Of a stretch of 64,000 nucleotides of DNA, positions 1 to 12,081 are shown in pieces. Within the stretch, counting starts at the first letter, position 1. The number at the start of each line of letters is the position of its first letter. The notes under the pieces are model-generated. The model saw only the letters and a list, made by a program, of their open reading frames with translations. It made no database searches and had not been told where the DNA came from. A program made the translations under genes and the position numbers. Origin of the DNA: Nageia nagi. Lineage: Eukaryota > Pinophyta. The stretch spans positions 170,624,001 to 170,688,000 of the forward strand of contig JBITNC010000001.1 of NCBI GenBank assembly GCA_050084985.1, given 5' to 3'.

Positions 1-690
1 ATCAATATTATTCTTCTTTTGAATGGCCAAGAATTTGGCCTTTTGAACATCCTTTGAATCAAATAATCTTTCAAAAGAGAGTAATCCTTTTGGTATGATA
101 TTATTTTGGAGTTGAATTACATCTTACTCTTGGAAATAGTTAGGTAATTGTTCAATACCAAAGGTATGATCCATTGCTACATCTAATAGCAAATTCATAA
201 TATGTTCATTGGAGTCAAATACCTACCAAAAGTTTTCAAGATTAGGCATTGATGGCCTACACTAGATTTTGAATCCAAAGCTTCCTCTTTTGTAATGAGC
301 TAGGTTATAACATGCCCCTTTTCCAATAAGTGCATCAACAACTTGATTGTACCTTATATAAATAGATATAAAATTGATAGCTAATAATGATTCTAGTAGA
401 TCCCATATTTTATTCCTATAGGTCTTCAAATAGTGATATTTTGTACTAATTTGGTCTTTTACTTATTTTATGACTAGTTTAAAATTGTCATGCATAATTA
501 GACATCTGATGCCCATATTGATAGCTTTGGATAACTCTAAATGAAGGGATTCATACTCAATAGTGTTTTTTGTACAAATCCATGTGAATCTAAATAAGAA
601 CCTCCTCATATGTCCCTCTAGTGATTTAAAGACAACACCAACTCCACATCCATGTTTACATCTTGGCCCATCAAAGTACATTATCTAAAT
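1..690 (-). pseudogene. Ribonuclease H domain plus pre-RT linker (E1), decayed
   Basis: RNase H removes the RNA strand during reverse transcription. 681-463 reads MYFDGPRCKHGCGVGVV, then NTIEYESLHLELSKAI, then a HDNFKLVIK motif. These correspond to the first catalytic Asp (YFDG), the catalytic Glu (EYE.L) and the second Asp (canonical GDSxLV). Further left (about 460-260) the frame reads LKTYRNKIWDLLESL and then NQVVDALIGKGA, the last being the usual N..ADALA end with its final Asp. It then continues CRPSMPNLENFW and IIPKGLLSFERLFDSKDVQ, a linker that in several plant Ty3 elements sits just upstream of RT. The domain order therefore looks like protease, RNase H, RT. Some stops are present. 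Confidence 0.7.
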
Positions 691-771
691 TTCATGTTCC
701 ATTTTAGCTATGACTAAAATTGGTTGTACATTTTTATATAAATAGTATTTGCCCATGCCAATGTTTATGAC

Positions 772-1588
772 CTAATAATTGAGGTCATTCATTGAGAGGA
801 TTTCAATTTTTAGTATTTTTTCTCTAAGTGTATCCCTTTCAAACACTTCTATAGGTTTAGAGCCATTTATACAATTTTGCTTTGTAATCTTATTAATATG
901 AACACTTTTGGTACCCTCATTCAAAATATTCACTTGTTTATTTTGGAAGGGAAGTAAAAGATGTGTATAATATAAATCTGGGTACCCTCCCAATTTATTA
1001 GTAAACTCTCTAGACAAACAGATTCTAAAAAGAGGTGGAATATCAACAATAATAATATCTTGAATGACATAGATATCAAGGAATGTATTAAGAGTAATTG
1101 AAACTTCTTCAACACAACCAACAACATCTATCGAGGAAAAATCTAATTTTATGACACCAATGCATCTAGTGATATATAATTTTATTTCATTTGCAATAGC
1201 TTTGGGAATTATGGTAATAACATCTTTGGTATCTATCAATCAATTATTAACTACCCAACCTTTTAATCTAAGGGATAGATAAAAAATATGGAGGTATTCT
1301 TATACCCATAGGAGCTAGAGGGACATCATTAGCTATTTCAAAGATAATATTACTCCCATTTACCCTTTTTTTACTCTTTTTTAACTTCAAAACTTCTTAC
1401 AATAGGTCCAATTGACCTAAAATATTTAATGCATTAAACATGGTCATTTTAGAAGGTATTTTCTTTAGTTCTTTGACAATGTTATATGGAACATAAGGGA
1501 TAGACTTACTTATTTTTGCGAGTTGATGTGTTTTGTATTGTTGAGTAGCCTTCTCCTTATGATGGTCAATGATAAAAGGATATCTCAA
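772..1588 (-). pseudogene. Ty3/gypsy protease region (E1), decayed
   Basis: The 1588-1397 part reads IPYVPYNIVKELKKIPSKMT, the conserved stretch between gag and the retropepsin-like domain in many plant Ty3 polyproteins. The open stretch 1239-772 (155 codons) carries VVGCVEEVSITLNTF and then VDIPPLFRICLSREFTNKLG, the C-terminal part of a retropepsin-like domain (canonical DIPP.(F/Y)G.LLSR.W...LGG). I could not find the DTGS/DSGA active site in frame; it would be expected between 1240 and 1390. Probably a decayed aspartic protease; the boundary with gag is uncertain. Confidence 0.65.
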
Positions 1589-2170
1589 TGGGTGAGGCCT
1601 CTCATTTTCTAGGAATTCTTTCCCATTTGCAACAAGAATTCCTGCTATTGGGGCAATATTACCTAGATGTTGAGAGATATGACCTCAATGTTTAGGGAGT
1701 TGATTTCCTTGATTCTATGGTTGAATCATAGGAGCCTTAGCTCTTTTTTATTAAGGTTGCACTAGGATAGTTTATTTATTTTACTTAGTATATTAGGGCT
1801 ATTATAGGGATACTAAAGAAGAAGTTATAGTTTGAACATAATTGGCTTGTTATCTAGCATAACATGAAAGCCAAAAATTAACCATGGTGAGATTAGCAGT
1901 AAGGTTTGATGCAAGTTCTACCATTTGATTTGAATGTAAGCCAAAGTATTATTGTTGATAGATAGAACATAAGTCTAGAAAATGAGGAGTTGAACATGGA
2001 GAGAACCATTCTTTAATTCCCATAGCATCACCCTTTATAGAACTAGCCATAACTTCATTATCAATTTATTTAGAAATAATTGGCTTTTCTAGTTGGTTAT
2101 TCTTGGGTTAAAATCTAGGTTGATACTAATTATCATACCTTTTGTAATTGAAATATTGATTCTACCTTTT

Positions 2171-2997
2171 TTAAAGAGTGAACTTATTAGTAAGGTTTCT
2201 AATGGTTACTTCTAATTGCCTTATCCTTTCTTCATCTTGAGATTTAGAATCAGTACTTGTACTTGTAGATGCAAGAGTAGGTAGTACTAGTATTTGATTT
2301 TGAATGATAGGCTTAGGAGGAGGTGGCAAGGCTAGCACTCCAAGATGAGAAATGTGTAGAGCTTGTTTAGGAGGTAAATTAGGAAACAAAGGCATAATGG
2401 TTCTTGATTGTATCTTTCCAAAGGATAACAAAGTATGTTTAGAGGTTTTATCCATTTAGTAGACATCAAGAAAAATCTAGATATAACAATAAGAATATTA
2501 AGATTAGGGAGAAAGGATTTTCTGTAATATACCAAAGCTTTTGCATTTTTTGGTCTAATCCTAACCAAAATAGATTTTCATATTTTTTTAAATCTGATAT
2601 TAAAATTATCAATAGACTCATGAGGATGCCTTTTGATACAGGCTATAAGGCTCAAAAATGTACTGTCATCACTATCAGTAGTAAATCTTTTAATCATAGC
2701 TTAACATAACTCTCCCCAAGTATTTATATATGGAGGGGTGAGAGTTGTGAACCATTTAGTTACTTTACCTTCAAAAGAATGTGATAACAATCTTATCATC
2801 ATTATTTCATTAGTGATATCAAAATGTGAAGCTAAAAGAGAAACATCCTGATAGTGCTCATATGGTGTTTTGCCAGATCCATCATATTTAGGCAAAACCT
2901 TAAAAGTTGCTCATGGAATAGCTAGTGAATTAGCAATAACAACCAAAGGATGTAATTTATTCCAAGCAAGGAAATCAGTAAGAGTAGGTTGATCCAT
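2171..2997 (-). pseudogene. Ty3/gypsy gag (E1), decayed
   Basis: Gag is the capsid protein that packages element RNA in virus-like particles. A start at 2997 opens with MDQPTLTDFLAWNK, typical of this family. Around 2895-2701 comes the retrotransposon gag core: LPKYDGSG, then EHYQDVSLLASHFDI, FEGKVTKWF and INTWGEL, matching the usual pattern of a K(F/Y)DG motif followed by GxAxxWF. A basic, Ser/Thr-rich tail with an RIRQLE heptad-like stretch runs to 2171. Stops occur at several places (for example just before ATFKVL and after WGELC), so no full product is possible. The family call is firm; the clade within Ty3 is not resolved. Confidence 0.8.
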
Positions 2998-5002
2998 GCT
3001 TGGACTAGTTGGCAAGTGAAGGATTTTATGGGGATGAGTTAAATATGGTTGATAACAAAAATCTTATAATATTTATAAGCACTAAGTGACATCTTACCAA
3101 ACATAACTATCTAGCCTATTCATGCATACTAAATATGGAATTTAGCTTATGTCCCATTAGGCATGCCAAAATTTACTATTTTACTATTGATTGGTATAGT
3201 TTAACCTCAAGGGTTTGGTCTGGTCATGTTCTCCATTGCTCATAACAATAGGGTCCTTGAAAGAGTGGAATGTGTTGGGATATGTGCTCATGTTTGTTTT
3301 CTTCTCAATATCTAAGTTATAGTTAGTTCCTTTATATTATGAAGGTTAAAAGTAATAGGAAAGAGATGAAAAGGCTAAGAGTAACAAGAAAGTGATAAAA
3401 ACATTAAACTAACAAACCAAATTAATACTACATAGCTTGGGCATTGCAACTCAGGCAACAATCCATAGTAAAGATTAAGAATAGCAAACTATCTTTCCCT
3501 AGGGGTCTCATAGTTGCAATACACAACCATAACTTAGGATAGCATTTCATACATAACATTCATAAAGCATAATAAACAAACACTTATTACAGAGGGAAAA
3601 ACATTATCAAATTGTATTATTACATATGAAAGCATCTTACATACTTGGGCAAATTTGCTAGAATGTCTAATCTTTTGGACTTACAATAGTCCATTATTTA
3701 TATATTTACATCTATAATTGGGTGGTTATCCACCATTAATGCACTTAACTACTCTACTTAACTAAGAATAGTAAAGGAACCATTTACAAATGTATAATTA
3801 TAATTACAAATATGTCAAATTACATAGTGAACAAATATAATCAGTGCCAAGGTATGGGAACTAGATGTCTTTGAGCTATTTTACTATTAAGCTAATCTTT
3901 CTGATTTATCATTAACTGCATTCTCCTAGGACTATAGTTGATCATAGGTGCACTATTTTCCAACTTGATTGGTACAATCTAGCAATTGATAGTAATCTAA
4001 CTCTCTGCAACCATTAATGGTGAGCATTATAGTTTCAGTTGCATGGAATAATGATAGAAATAACTAGTGTATCATTGTAGTTTTAGGGAGAATTGCTACT
4101 ATCATGTGGAAATGAGTCATGGTCGACACATTGATAGAGCCTTGGGGTCAAACATTCATGATCAAGTGGACCCAAGTGTTCTCTCAAACTCATTATTCTT
4201 CCTCTTATTTGGGGGGTTCTATTTCTCTTTGGTGGGCTGTAATGATGGTAGGGGCTTACTTTAACACCTGCCAATTTAGGAAAAAGGTATGATATCATCA
4301 CTCAAAATCAATGGGTTCTATTTAGTTATCTTTATGAAACATCTCCTTGTGAACTACACATTGTTGATTATCTTAGGATCCACCAATTTTAGGCAAAAGG
4401 GATGACATCATCACTCAAAATCAATGAGTTTTGGAAGATGACTTCTTGAAATATTTCTCATGAATTTTGGATATACAATGAAAAATTTTATTTGGAAATT
4501 GATGAGCTTTACAACATTACCTACTGGAGACTTGAATTGAATGAAGACTCTTATTTATAACAATCCCTAAAAAAACCTAAATTCTTATAATGCCCAAATT
4601 TGAATTAGAAACTTACTACCCTTACATATCATGGTATCTCTCAAACATGGTATATCAACTCCTAAGTATGACTTTAATATATTTTCTATGACCTATGAAT
4701 CTTGATTTATGTATATTTAATGAAAAATATCAAAATAAACTATGACTAGTTTTTGGGACTTGTTACAACACCTGCTAGATAATAGCTAGATTTTAAAATA
4801 AAAATGGTTAAGACTCACATGTATATGGACAATACCCAAACTATCAACAATACCCAAAATTCTTCAGACTTGACCAAAATCTTGAAAAAAGCCTAAATAT
4901 AAAGAAGAGACTCCTTTTGATTATTTACAAAAATGAAAGGGGGAACAATAAGTGAGGATCAAGAATAAATTTATTTGAAATGAATTAAAGAATATCATAA
5001 TG
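2998..5002. other. No gene seen; probably E1 leader/LTR and old junction sequence
   Basis: I see no coherent reading frame. E1 leader and 5' LTR would be expected here, but no PBS or LTR termini could be assigned. A short tandem duplication lies at 4271-4430. The pre-RT linker of E2 stops at 5003 and no RT follows, so a deletion breakpoint of E2 lies near 4990. Confidence 0.5.
4271..4430. repeat. Two-copy tandem duplication, ~112-bp period
   Basis: A block of about 48 bp starting CCAATTTAGG and containing ATCATCACTCAAAATCAATG occurs at 4271-4318 and again at 4383-4430 with a few differences; the bases between are not clearly repeated. Confidence 0.7.
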
Positions 5003-5650
5003 TTAACCTATTCTCAGAGTGTAATTTTGAAAGAATAAAACTAATTCATGCTTAGATTCATCTAGAACATCACTAACATAGATGATTTTAAGATTCTTAA
5101 GGTCATCACTAATGTCAATCTTGACTAGGCCCCCAACATGAATGTAAGACCCTTCTTCAAGTTGTTTAAGGATGGGAATATATGAGTAATCATCTTCGAT
5201 AGGATCAAGAATGGAAGAAATGAAACTCAAAAAAGATGATTCATTAAAGGACCAATGAGATGGAAAATAAACATTGTATGGTGAAAAGAAGCATGATGGT
5301 GGAAAGGAGAAATTCATGGGTTTAAGAGCAACAACAATCAAAGAGTCACCATCAAGGGGGTGATAAAAAGAATCAAGCTCATGGATAGAAACCATATTGA
5401 TAGAAATAATCATGTTTGAAGATAATGGATAGTCAAAGAAATCAAACATGATAGAATAATTAGATGATATAGGACTATAAGGATGAAAAATAAAGACCAA
5501 TATCATCAACATCAAAAGACTAATCATGAATGTCAAGATTGGCAAACTCCTCTTCAAGAGCGAAGGATTTGGAACCCTTAAAGCCAAGGCCCCGCTTTTC
5601 ATGACTAGCTTGAAAATTGGTTTGGAAGATATTAACCATACCTTGCTCAA
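5003..5650 (-). pseudogene. Ty3/gypsy polyprotein linker before RT (E2)
   Basis: A 215-codon open stretch. Its C-terminal part reads PIEDDYSYIPILKQLEEGSY, then HVGGLVKIDISDDLKNLK and IYVSDVLDESKHELVLF, the acidic linker that in plant Ty3 polyproteins leads into RT (usually ending in a ...DVFAW motif). Here the frame ends just after LVLFFQNYTLRIG and the next 150 bp on the minus strand show no RT, so the element is broken at this point. The hydrophobic N-terminal part (MISLLMLMILVFIF) is AT-driven and is not a convincing membrane segment. Confidence 0.6.
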
Positions 5651-6313
5651 ACTTGCCTAACTCATAACCTTACCATTTACAATAATCAAAATATCATTGA
5701 ATAAATGCAATACATTATAAGTAATTGAATATAGCATAAAACCTCTCTTTCAAAGGATGGTCAAAAGGTACATCAGATGTAGAATCAACACCAGCATAAA
5801 TAAAAAATGATTGCTTGGGACTTTGGCATAAAGGAATCATAGACCCAATAGGGATGGAAGCATCCTGAGGTTGGTCAATATCCTTAATTTATTTTATGTT
5901 ACATGATACATCCTTAATCCAATATTCCCCCATACTAAGGTTAGCATATTGTACCAAAATAAGGTAAGGATTAGAATCATCATTATCATCATCCTTATCC
6001 TAGGTGACATGATCGAATGTAGAGGCATGGCACTCTTGCTTTTAGAAAGGTTAAAGCATCATGTATGATGATCGATAAAGGTCATGAGGTGGGGGAACTT
6101 GATTATAGTACTAAGACTAAGTGGGTTCGGGTTGAAGATTCTTGATTTGAGGTCTCAAACTCGATGACTACAATGATGAGGACTTGATGGGAGATTTAAC
6201 ATATGGATGTGAACGGTGAGGTTCATACAATGGAGGTGTGATGATGAAGGTTTTAACCCAAGAGTTTGATCAAGACAAGGATGTAAGGATTGGGGACCTT
6301 ATGAACTATATGA

Positions 6314-6943
6314 TTATTGATTGGGATTCTTATTCACAAGGATAGTGATGGGTAACAAACTCAACATATAAAATGGACTGGGAGCTTGAATAAGGTTGTA
6401 ATTTATAAAGGGGGTAGAATATATTGGAATGCAATGAGTCTTACCACCATACAAGTACTTGAAGAAACCATGCCTCAAGGAAGAAACACCCTCCATCTCA
6501 TCAATCCAAGGTTAGAATAAAAGAATGTTATACTACATCTCACCCTCAAGAACGTGACAGGGTGTAGGAACTCATCTCACTCTGAGCTTAATGGGAATCA
6601 CAATAACTCCCAAGATGGTAGAAAAAGTATTATTGAATGCCCTGATAGCCAAAGTGGGAGCACTCAAATATGACATGGGGATACCAAGATTCTAAAGTGA
6701 TATTGTAGATACCACATTGATGGTTGAACCTTTATCAATCATGACTCTCTTAACTCATTTTCCATATATGTATGCAATAATGTAGATAGTTGGATATTTC
6801 TTAGATGACCTTGGGGTATGATATATATCATCCATATAGAAAGTGATATAAGGCCTTATATAATTTTGAACTTTCTCACAAAAGTCTACAAAGGCATTAG
6901 GATATTCATTAGATAAGTCAATGGTCTTAAGTATATCATTCAA
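6314..6943 (-). pseudogene. Ty3/gypsy aspartic protease (E2), decayed
   Basis: The retropepsin cleaves the element's polyprotein. The minus strand near 6770-6720 reads VKRVMIDKGSTINVVST, the active-site motif with Lys where Thr is canonical (DTGS); E3 has the same DKGS. It continues with NLGIPMSYLSAPTLAIRAFN, then CHVLEGEM.YNILL and, at 6496-6314, MEGVSSLRHGFFKYLYGGK, the usual GRPWI...VPSTLH...KY end of the domain. A TGA sits just before VKRVM and other frames are broken, so it is inactive. The 6943-6755 part encodes the segment leading into the domain (LSNEYPNAFVDFCEKV). Confidence 0.7.
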
Positions 6944-7379
6944 GACATCTCAATGAGCCTTGGATTTTTGCAATAAATCCCATAAGGATAAATTGGTAGG
7001 GGTAAATCACAACTACTAATCCAACTAATTTTGAACTATAATAGCTAGTTAAAAAAGCTAAGGTGAATTTTGAATATTAACTGGTTGCATGGGTTTCTTT
7101 GCTCTTATGTCTCTAAGGGGAGGTTCTCTCTTACCTCTCCTCCTTGTATGAGTGGCAATAGGAATTGGCTTAATTCCCATTATACTAACAAATTCAATGG
7201 GTAAAATACCACCATGCATTACTTATCTTGATGTGAAGGCCATGGTACATACTTGGTTCACATTGGGATCATGCCCTAGTAAAGGATTTTGATATACCCC
7301 TAAATCCCTAATGGGTTGAGATTGGGGTGTGCCTAAGGAGATGTGACCATAATAAATTAATATTTGAATTATGGCTCTC

Positions 7380-8893
7380 AAATGTTAACACTTATTAGTC
7401 GCATGCCCTTGTTGATGATGGAAGGAACAAAACTCATCTTCTCTATACCATTGTAGCTATGCACCATTAAGGTCCTCTTATAGTATCTCAGAAAGAGTAA
7501 CTAGTCTTGCATCTAGAATCTTCTTGAGTATGTCCTCTATAGACTCTACTAATTATGTCTAATTCCTTTGTTGTTGTTGTGGTTGTCTTGGTGGTATAGG
7601 AGGCCTTGGTTGATTATTACCCTGATTACCTTAGTTATATTGCCCTTGATTACCTTGATTATATTTCCCTTGATCTTATTGTTGGTATTGGTTCCTTTGC
7701 TGATTGTTCCTTTTCCTAGAAGGTGTTAGTTGCAAAATGGGTTATGTTTGATTAACCACATATGTAACTTGGTTTACTTATGGCCTAGGTTGGGTTTGGT
7801 TTAGATTGCCATTATTTTTGTGAGTCTTTTGATTATTATTATTATTATCCTTATTCCTTAGATTTATTTTACCTTTTTTGAATTTTTACCTCTTCAATGA
7901 TCTTTACTTGAGCTAAGGGATATTCAAAGGTAACTTTCCTTTAAATTTGTAGGATAGAAGAAATGTGCATGTTGCAACTCCTAGAGAACAACTTAACCAA
8001 CTCTTCTTGGGGCAAACTATAAGGCATATCAATCACCATCACTCTCCAATGAGATACATAATCTGATATAGATTCATCATCAAATTGGGATAACTTACTC
8101 AAATCTGTGATAGAGGATCTCTTTCTTATATTTATCCCAAAGTGATCTAGAAACTGATTAGCCAATTGCTCAAAAGAGAAGATACTATGTTGAGGTAAAT
8201 TATTATACCAATATAAGGCTTGACCCACTAACATCATATGAAAATTCCTTAATACAAGAATATCATCGTTAGTTAGGATATGACATGAATATTTGAATTA
8301 CCTTAGATGTTCTATAGGATCCTTCTTTCCCTTAAACTTATCCATCTTGGGAACCTCAAACTTGTAAGGGAAATCCTTTATAGGGATGATTGGATGGATT
8401 GGTTCATTACAAATAGACCCATAAGAAAATTTGTACTTGCCTTGATTATTAAGCCTTTACTCGATCTCTTTCAACTTCTTAAGAATCTCATCATGAGGAG
8501 TGGATGGAGGAAAGGATCCAACAACTTGATAGCCTAGACCTTGATAAGAATTTGTTTCTTGGTGTTTCCCTTGAGGTTGATAAACTTGTTTTATTGAGGC
8601 AACATTCACTTGTTGTGTATGGTGGGATTACGCCACAAACCCTTGTGCCATTTGGTTATGGAACCTTGAGGAGGAAATTGAGTTTTTTGAAGAGATGGAT
8701 CTTGAACTTGTTGAAAATATTGGAAATATTTTTGTATGGGGGTAATCCCCTTTGGTTTAGCACCAACATATGCTTGTGTATGATTAGGATTTTGAGAATT
8801 AGCATATGTAGGCATAACAACTTGAGAAGAAGAAGGATAAGCTTGGGACACAACATTAATGTGCACCCTAGGTTGAGGAACTTCAACTAGCAC
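7380..8893 (-). pseudogene. Ty3/gypsy gag core and zinc knuckle (E2), decayed
   Basis: From the right: a Pro/Gln-rich spacer (8893-8606), then HDEILKKLKEIE and EPIHPIIPIKDFPYKFEVPK (about 8500-8330). The gag core follows at 8237-7941 with MMLVGQALYWYNNLPQHSI, FDDESISDYVSHWRVMV and LPQEELVKLF. A nucleic-acid-binding knuckle at about 7445-7400 reads FCSFHHQQGHATNKC, a CX2HX4HX4C variant of the CCHC knuckle. It is directly followed by a stop. At least three frames are needed to read it all, so it is inactive. Confidence 0.75.
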
Positions 8894-9821
8894 ATATCAT
8901 GGAATGATTTCTTGAGGATTAGGATTAATCATGTTTCTAGGTGTTATAGGATCTTATTTATAGGATAAATAAGGTTGGTCAACCACAACAACTTTGGGAG
9001 GGTTTGCAATCCTCAAGACTTATGGATTTATATTTACCTCTTGCTCTTGATGGGTGTTCTCAAGTTGTGCAAATTATTTGGTTTTTTGAAACCTATACCA
9101 CTATTCAAATATTTATGCTCTCTCCTAATCATTATGATGTGGAGTGCTTGATGGTCTCAAAGTGGGGGGTTCAACTTATGTACAGGAAGATTGGACCAAA
9201 GGATCCACATGAAAAATCAATGGAGCTTGAGGCAAGGTTGATGAAACTTGTTAAGCATGGGTAGGAGGCCAAGAATGAGGACCAAAAGCATATTAATCTC
9301 TTCTCTATATCTAATCATAGAAAATAAGCTTATGGGCTTCATTTTTTTCATTTTGATAGCAAGAGAATTAGGAGGCTCATGTGGTGGAGGATCAATAGAG
9401 GAATATGGCATATTAGATGGTGGAGGATTGTAATAGGCAAGATCATAATGGTAAATAAGGATCAAGAAGGGTGGATGTATTTTTATTATGGAGTGAAGTT
9501 TCCATTGTGAAAACATGGGGTAAGGAAAGATGAGACAAAGGTTATGACACCCTCATATATTCTTCCAAGGGAGGTTATGGATTGACCAAAGGTTGGCTCT
9601 CCATGTTAGCAATGTGGCATGATGGAGGCCTAGAATCCAAGGGTTGTTTAGCCTTAAACTAGTAGAAATGATCTTGGATGTGAGGATCACTCAATAAGAT
9701 TTTTTTTTTTCATGGAAAGCCATCATGGATGGCTTACACATGGTGTGGAAAACTAGCATCATCATACAAGGGATTCCTACATACACTTGCTTGCTTGCAA
9801 GTATTTGTAGAATTGTAAATC

Positions 9822-9989
9822 CTATTGAAGATGAGGGAAAACATGTCTAGATGGAGAAGATGGGATATAATATGGTTGAGGGACATGAAATGAAGGTGGT
9901 TGAGACACATGAGGTAAATTTTGTTGATATGGAGCATTGGATTGTGAGGAACTTGCTTGTATAACCTTAAATTGTGCTCTAGTCTCCAT
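9822..9989 (-). pseudogene. Gag N-terminus (E2), 55 codons
   Basis: An ATG at 9989 opens a frame beginning METRAQFKVIQASSSQSN and continuing as a Gln/Pro/His-rich low-complexity segment (NLPHVSQPPSFHVPQPYY) to a TAG at 9822, probably once CAG. The composition and position upstream of the gag core suit the disordered N-terminal extension of this gag. Between here and 8893 the minus strand has further Pro-rich stretches in shifted frames (for example NPPPSNMPYSSIDPPP near 9430) but nothing definable. Confidence 0.5.
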
Positions 9990-10879
9990 TTAACTATAGG
10001 ATTCACCTTCCACACTAAGGAATCAAAGAAACAATACAACATAAAACAAAATGTCTCAATGGTACTACACAAGTGAAAGAAAATAAATATAAACTATATA
10101 ATTTTTTATTATGATCTTGTCTTTAATGGATGCAAAACTAAAGCACACAACCCTAAGATGATATTTTCAAGATATCAATCCTACATGCAAGATAGCAATA
10201 GTGTGAAAGATAATGATAGTGATTATCTTGTATAGTTGCTTCTTTTGCAATTAGTATAATTATATTATTAATGAGATTAATTTTATAATAAATTGACCTC
10301 TTGATTAGTTTTCCTATATGAACCTAATCAAGCATTTTTGGGTAAGGCTCGATCTCTAGGGGTGTGAATCATTTTCCAAGGGTACTTAGGTACCTCTAAT
10401 GAAACACATCATAAATAGAGGTGGGTTCCCACCTTAGTGATGAAATTTTAGTATGGGTTAGCTCATGGGGATGAATTCCACATGCCCTAAATACTCCCTA
10501 AGCTTGTGAGGGAATTTAATGCAAGTATGATAAAGCAAATATGTGATGAAACTAAATGTATATAAGCTGCAACTGATCCCTTCAATATTTGCCTTTTCTT
10601 TTTCAAAGTAAAGAAAAAAATTATTTTATAAATGAAACACTTCCACACAAGAATGATTTTGATTTTACTAATGCAATAAAGAAAGTAAAATAAATTTTTC
10701 CTTTTTGATTTTATTTTCTTTTCACAAGAAAAATAAAGCAAAGTAACAGCCCTAGGATGCACACAACATACAAACCCTAGTCTAAAGCATGAAAAAAGAG
10801 GAATTCAATCCTTGGGGGGATCTCACTCCAAGATCCCATTAGCTACAATACCTATAATACATAATTTGATTCTAGCCAA
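9990..10879 (-). other. E2 leader, no gene seen
   Basis: AT-rich sequence between the gag start and the inferred LTR. No coding frame is convincing. A candidate, heavily altered primer-binding site ends at 10879 (minus strand TTGGCTAGAATC), next to a TG dinucleotide at 10880 that could be the LTR edge; this is a weak call. Confidence 0.35.
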
Positions 10880-11219
10880 TGTGCTACAAATCGACTAATA
10901 GTACCAATTGGTGGATCGATCAAACATTTGACCAATCGATCACAACAGTACCTAGAGAATTTTAAAATTTGAAATTAAAAGTGTTGAAATAAAGTATTAA
11001 GTGTATAATCCAATAAATTAAATATTAAAAATGGAATGCTACTAAGGTTAAGGAGCTATGACACTTGTTGAAAATGAAATAAACTAGCTCAAACCCTAAA
11101 ACAACCCTAATTGATGAAGAAAAAATTGGCTAAAAAAGGGAGCCAACTAGGTGACAAATGACTAATAATTTGTGCATCCAAACCCTCATTCATTTGCTAA
11201 AGAATAGATAAACTCTATT
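10880..11219 (-). mobile_element. E2 5' LTR, left portion (split by E3)
   Basis: This stretch is contiguous with 22994-24242 once E3 and one target copy are removed. It contains clustered GATCGATTGGTC-like motifs (10885-10950) reminiscent of the CG-rich cluster in the E3 LTR. The left edge is a guess from TG at 10880; the right edge is fixed by the E3 insertion. Confidence 0.4.
11215..11219. repeat. Target site duplication of E3 (CTATT), left
   Basis: CTATT immediately precedes the TG of the left LTR; an identical CTATT follows the CA of the right LTR at 22989. Confidence 0.93.
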
Positions 11220-12067
11220 TGTTGCAGTAAAAATAGAGCTGGAATGTAGAATAACATAAAATACAATTATTCTTCAAACTTCACTGAACCTCAAATTATA
11301 CAAAATAGATATAAATGTTGTAATTGTAAATTGATATTGATTTTTAGCTCAAACTACAATTTTCCCTTGGAAGGGACTTTTACAAATGCCATTTGCCAAA
11401 ATGAAGGTATTAGATCTTCATTGTTTTTGGTTTGCTTGCTTCTCTCCTTGATGTGAACAACCTGTAAATCCTACACACATGCAAAAGACAATAACATCAA
11501 AGCATCTATGTATGACATGTATTAAATTGAAGCTAGCATAAAACAATAAAAGGTATGAGCTCACAAGATTTTGGCAGCATTACTCTACTTCAAAATTGGG
11601 CCAAGATCCTCCTTTATTTGCTTTGTATTAGCTTGTATTTATAGATTTTGGGTGAGATGTTCAAAGGTTGGTAATAGGAAGTGAAAAGCCATCGTAGGTC
11701 GTAACTGACCCCTTCTATCCACATCATCTTGGAAAGCTGAAATGTTTCAACTTTTTCTCACTATTTTGGCTTCTATTTGGCTATTACAGAGTCACCAGTG
11801 ACTAGAAGATGGACATCGGTGACTGGCTCAAAATGCTAGTGTTTGTTTTGGGTCGTCAGCGACTGGTTTTCAATTTTTATAACAATATTAAAATGACCGC
11901 CAAATAGCCAATTTTTATCGAAAAGGGGTCATGTGACCACTCAGTTTGCATGTACTCAATGAGTGCTATCCAATAATGGAGTTTTAAATCTTGTTTGAGG
12001 CTTGTATAAAGAGTTATGATTAGTTCAATGTTTACTAGTTAAAAAGGGACATTTTTAGGTGTCTACA
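11220..12067 (-). repeat. E3 3' LTR
   Basis: Bounded by TG...CA, 848 bp, same length as its partner with no indel seen. On the minus strand it begins TGTAGACACC. It carries a cluster of damaged CG-rich motifs (about 11790-11870) and a TATAAA-like stretch (TATAAAT on the minus strand near 11640) that could serve as the promoter. Confidence 0.93.
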
Positions 12068-12081
12068 TTTTGCCCCTTTTT
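12068..12081 (-). promoter_or_regulatory. E3 polypurine tract
   Basis: On the minus strand AAAAAGGGGCAAAA lies directly against the 3' LTR start TGTAGACACC, the position where plus-strand DNA synthesis is primed. Confidence 0.85.

Larger units (their letters stand above)
1..2997 (-). mobile_element. Ty3/gypsy remnant E1, truncated by the window edge
   Basis: Reading leftward on the minus strand, gag (from about 2997), a protease region, an RNase H and a pre-RT linker follow one another in the order expected of one LTR retrotransposon. Frames are broken by many stops and shifts, so it is dead. RT and integrase, if kept, lie left of position 1. No LTR or primer-binding site was recognised to the right of gag, so the 5' end is undefined. 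Confidence 0.8.
5003..10879 (-). mobile_element. Ty3/gypsy element E2, internal part, RT onward deleted
   Basis: Minus-strand order is gag N-terminus (9989), gag core with zinc knuckle (8600-7380), protease (6943-6314) and pre-RT linker (5650-5003). Gag and protease closely resemble those of E3 (shared EPIHP...P.K and YNNLP.HSI motifs, shared DKGS), so the two belong to one family. RT, RNase H, integrase and the 3' LTR are missing on the left. Its 5' LTR lies to the right and is interrupted by E3. Confidence 0.75.

Noticed and set aside
4760-4785. Possible LTR end (TGTTACAACACC) for E1 or E2
   Set aside because: No matching partner repeat, PBS or PPT next to it.
5003-5650. Possible membrane protein (hydrophobic MISLLMLMILVFIF-like stretch)
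   Set aside because: The C-terminal half clearly matches the pre-RT linker of Ty3 polyproteins; the hydrophobicity comes from AT-rich decay.
8307-9433. Several plus-strand open frames (8307-8537, 8504-8890, 9004-9264, 9248-9433)
   Set aside because: They are antisense shadows of the minus-strand E2 gag region and show no family motif.
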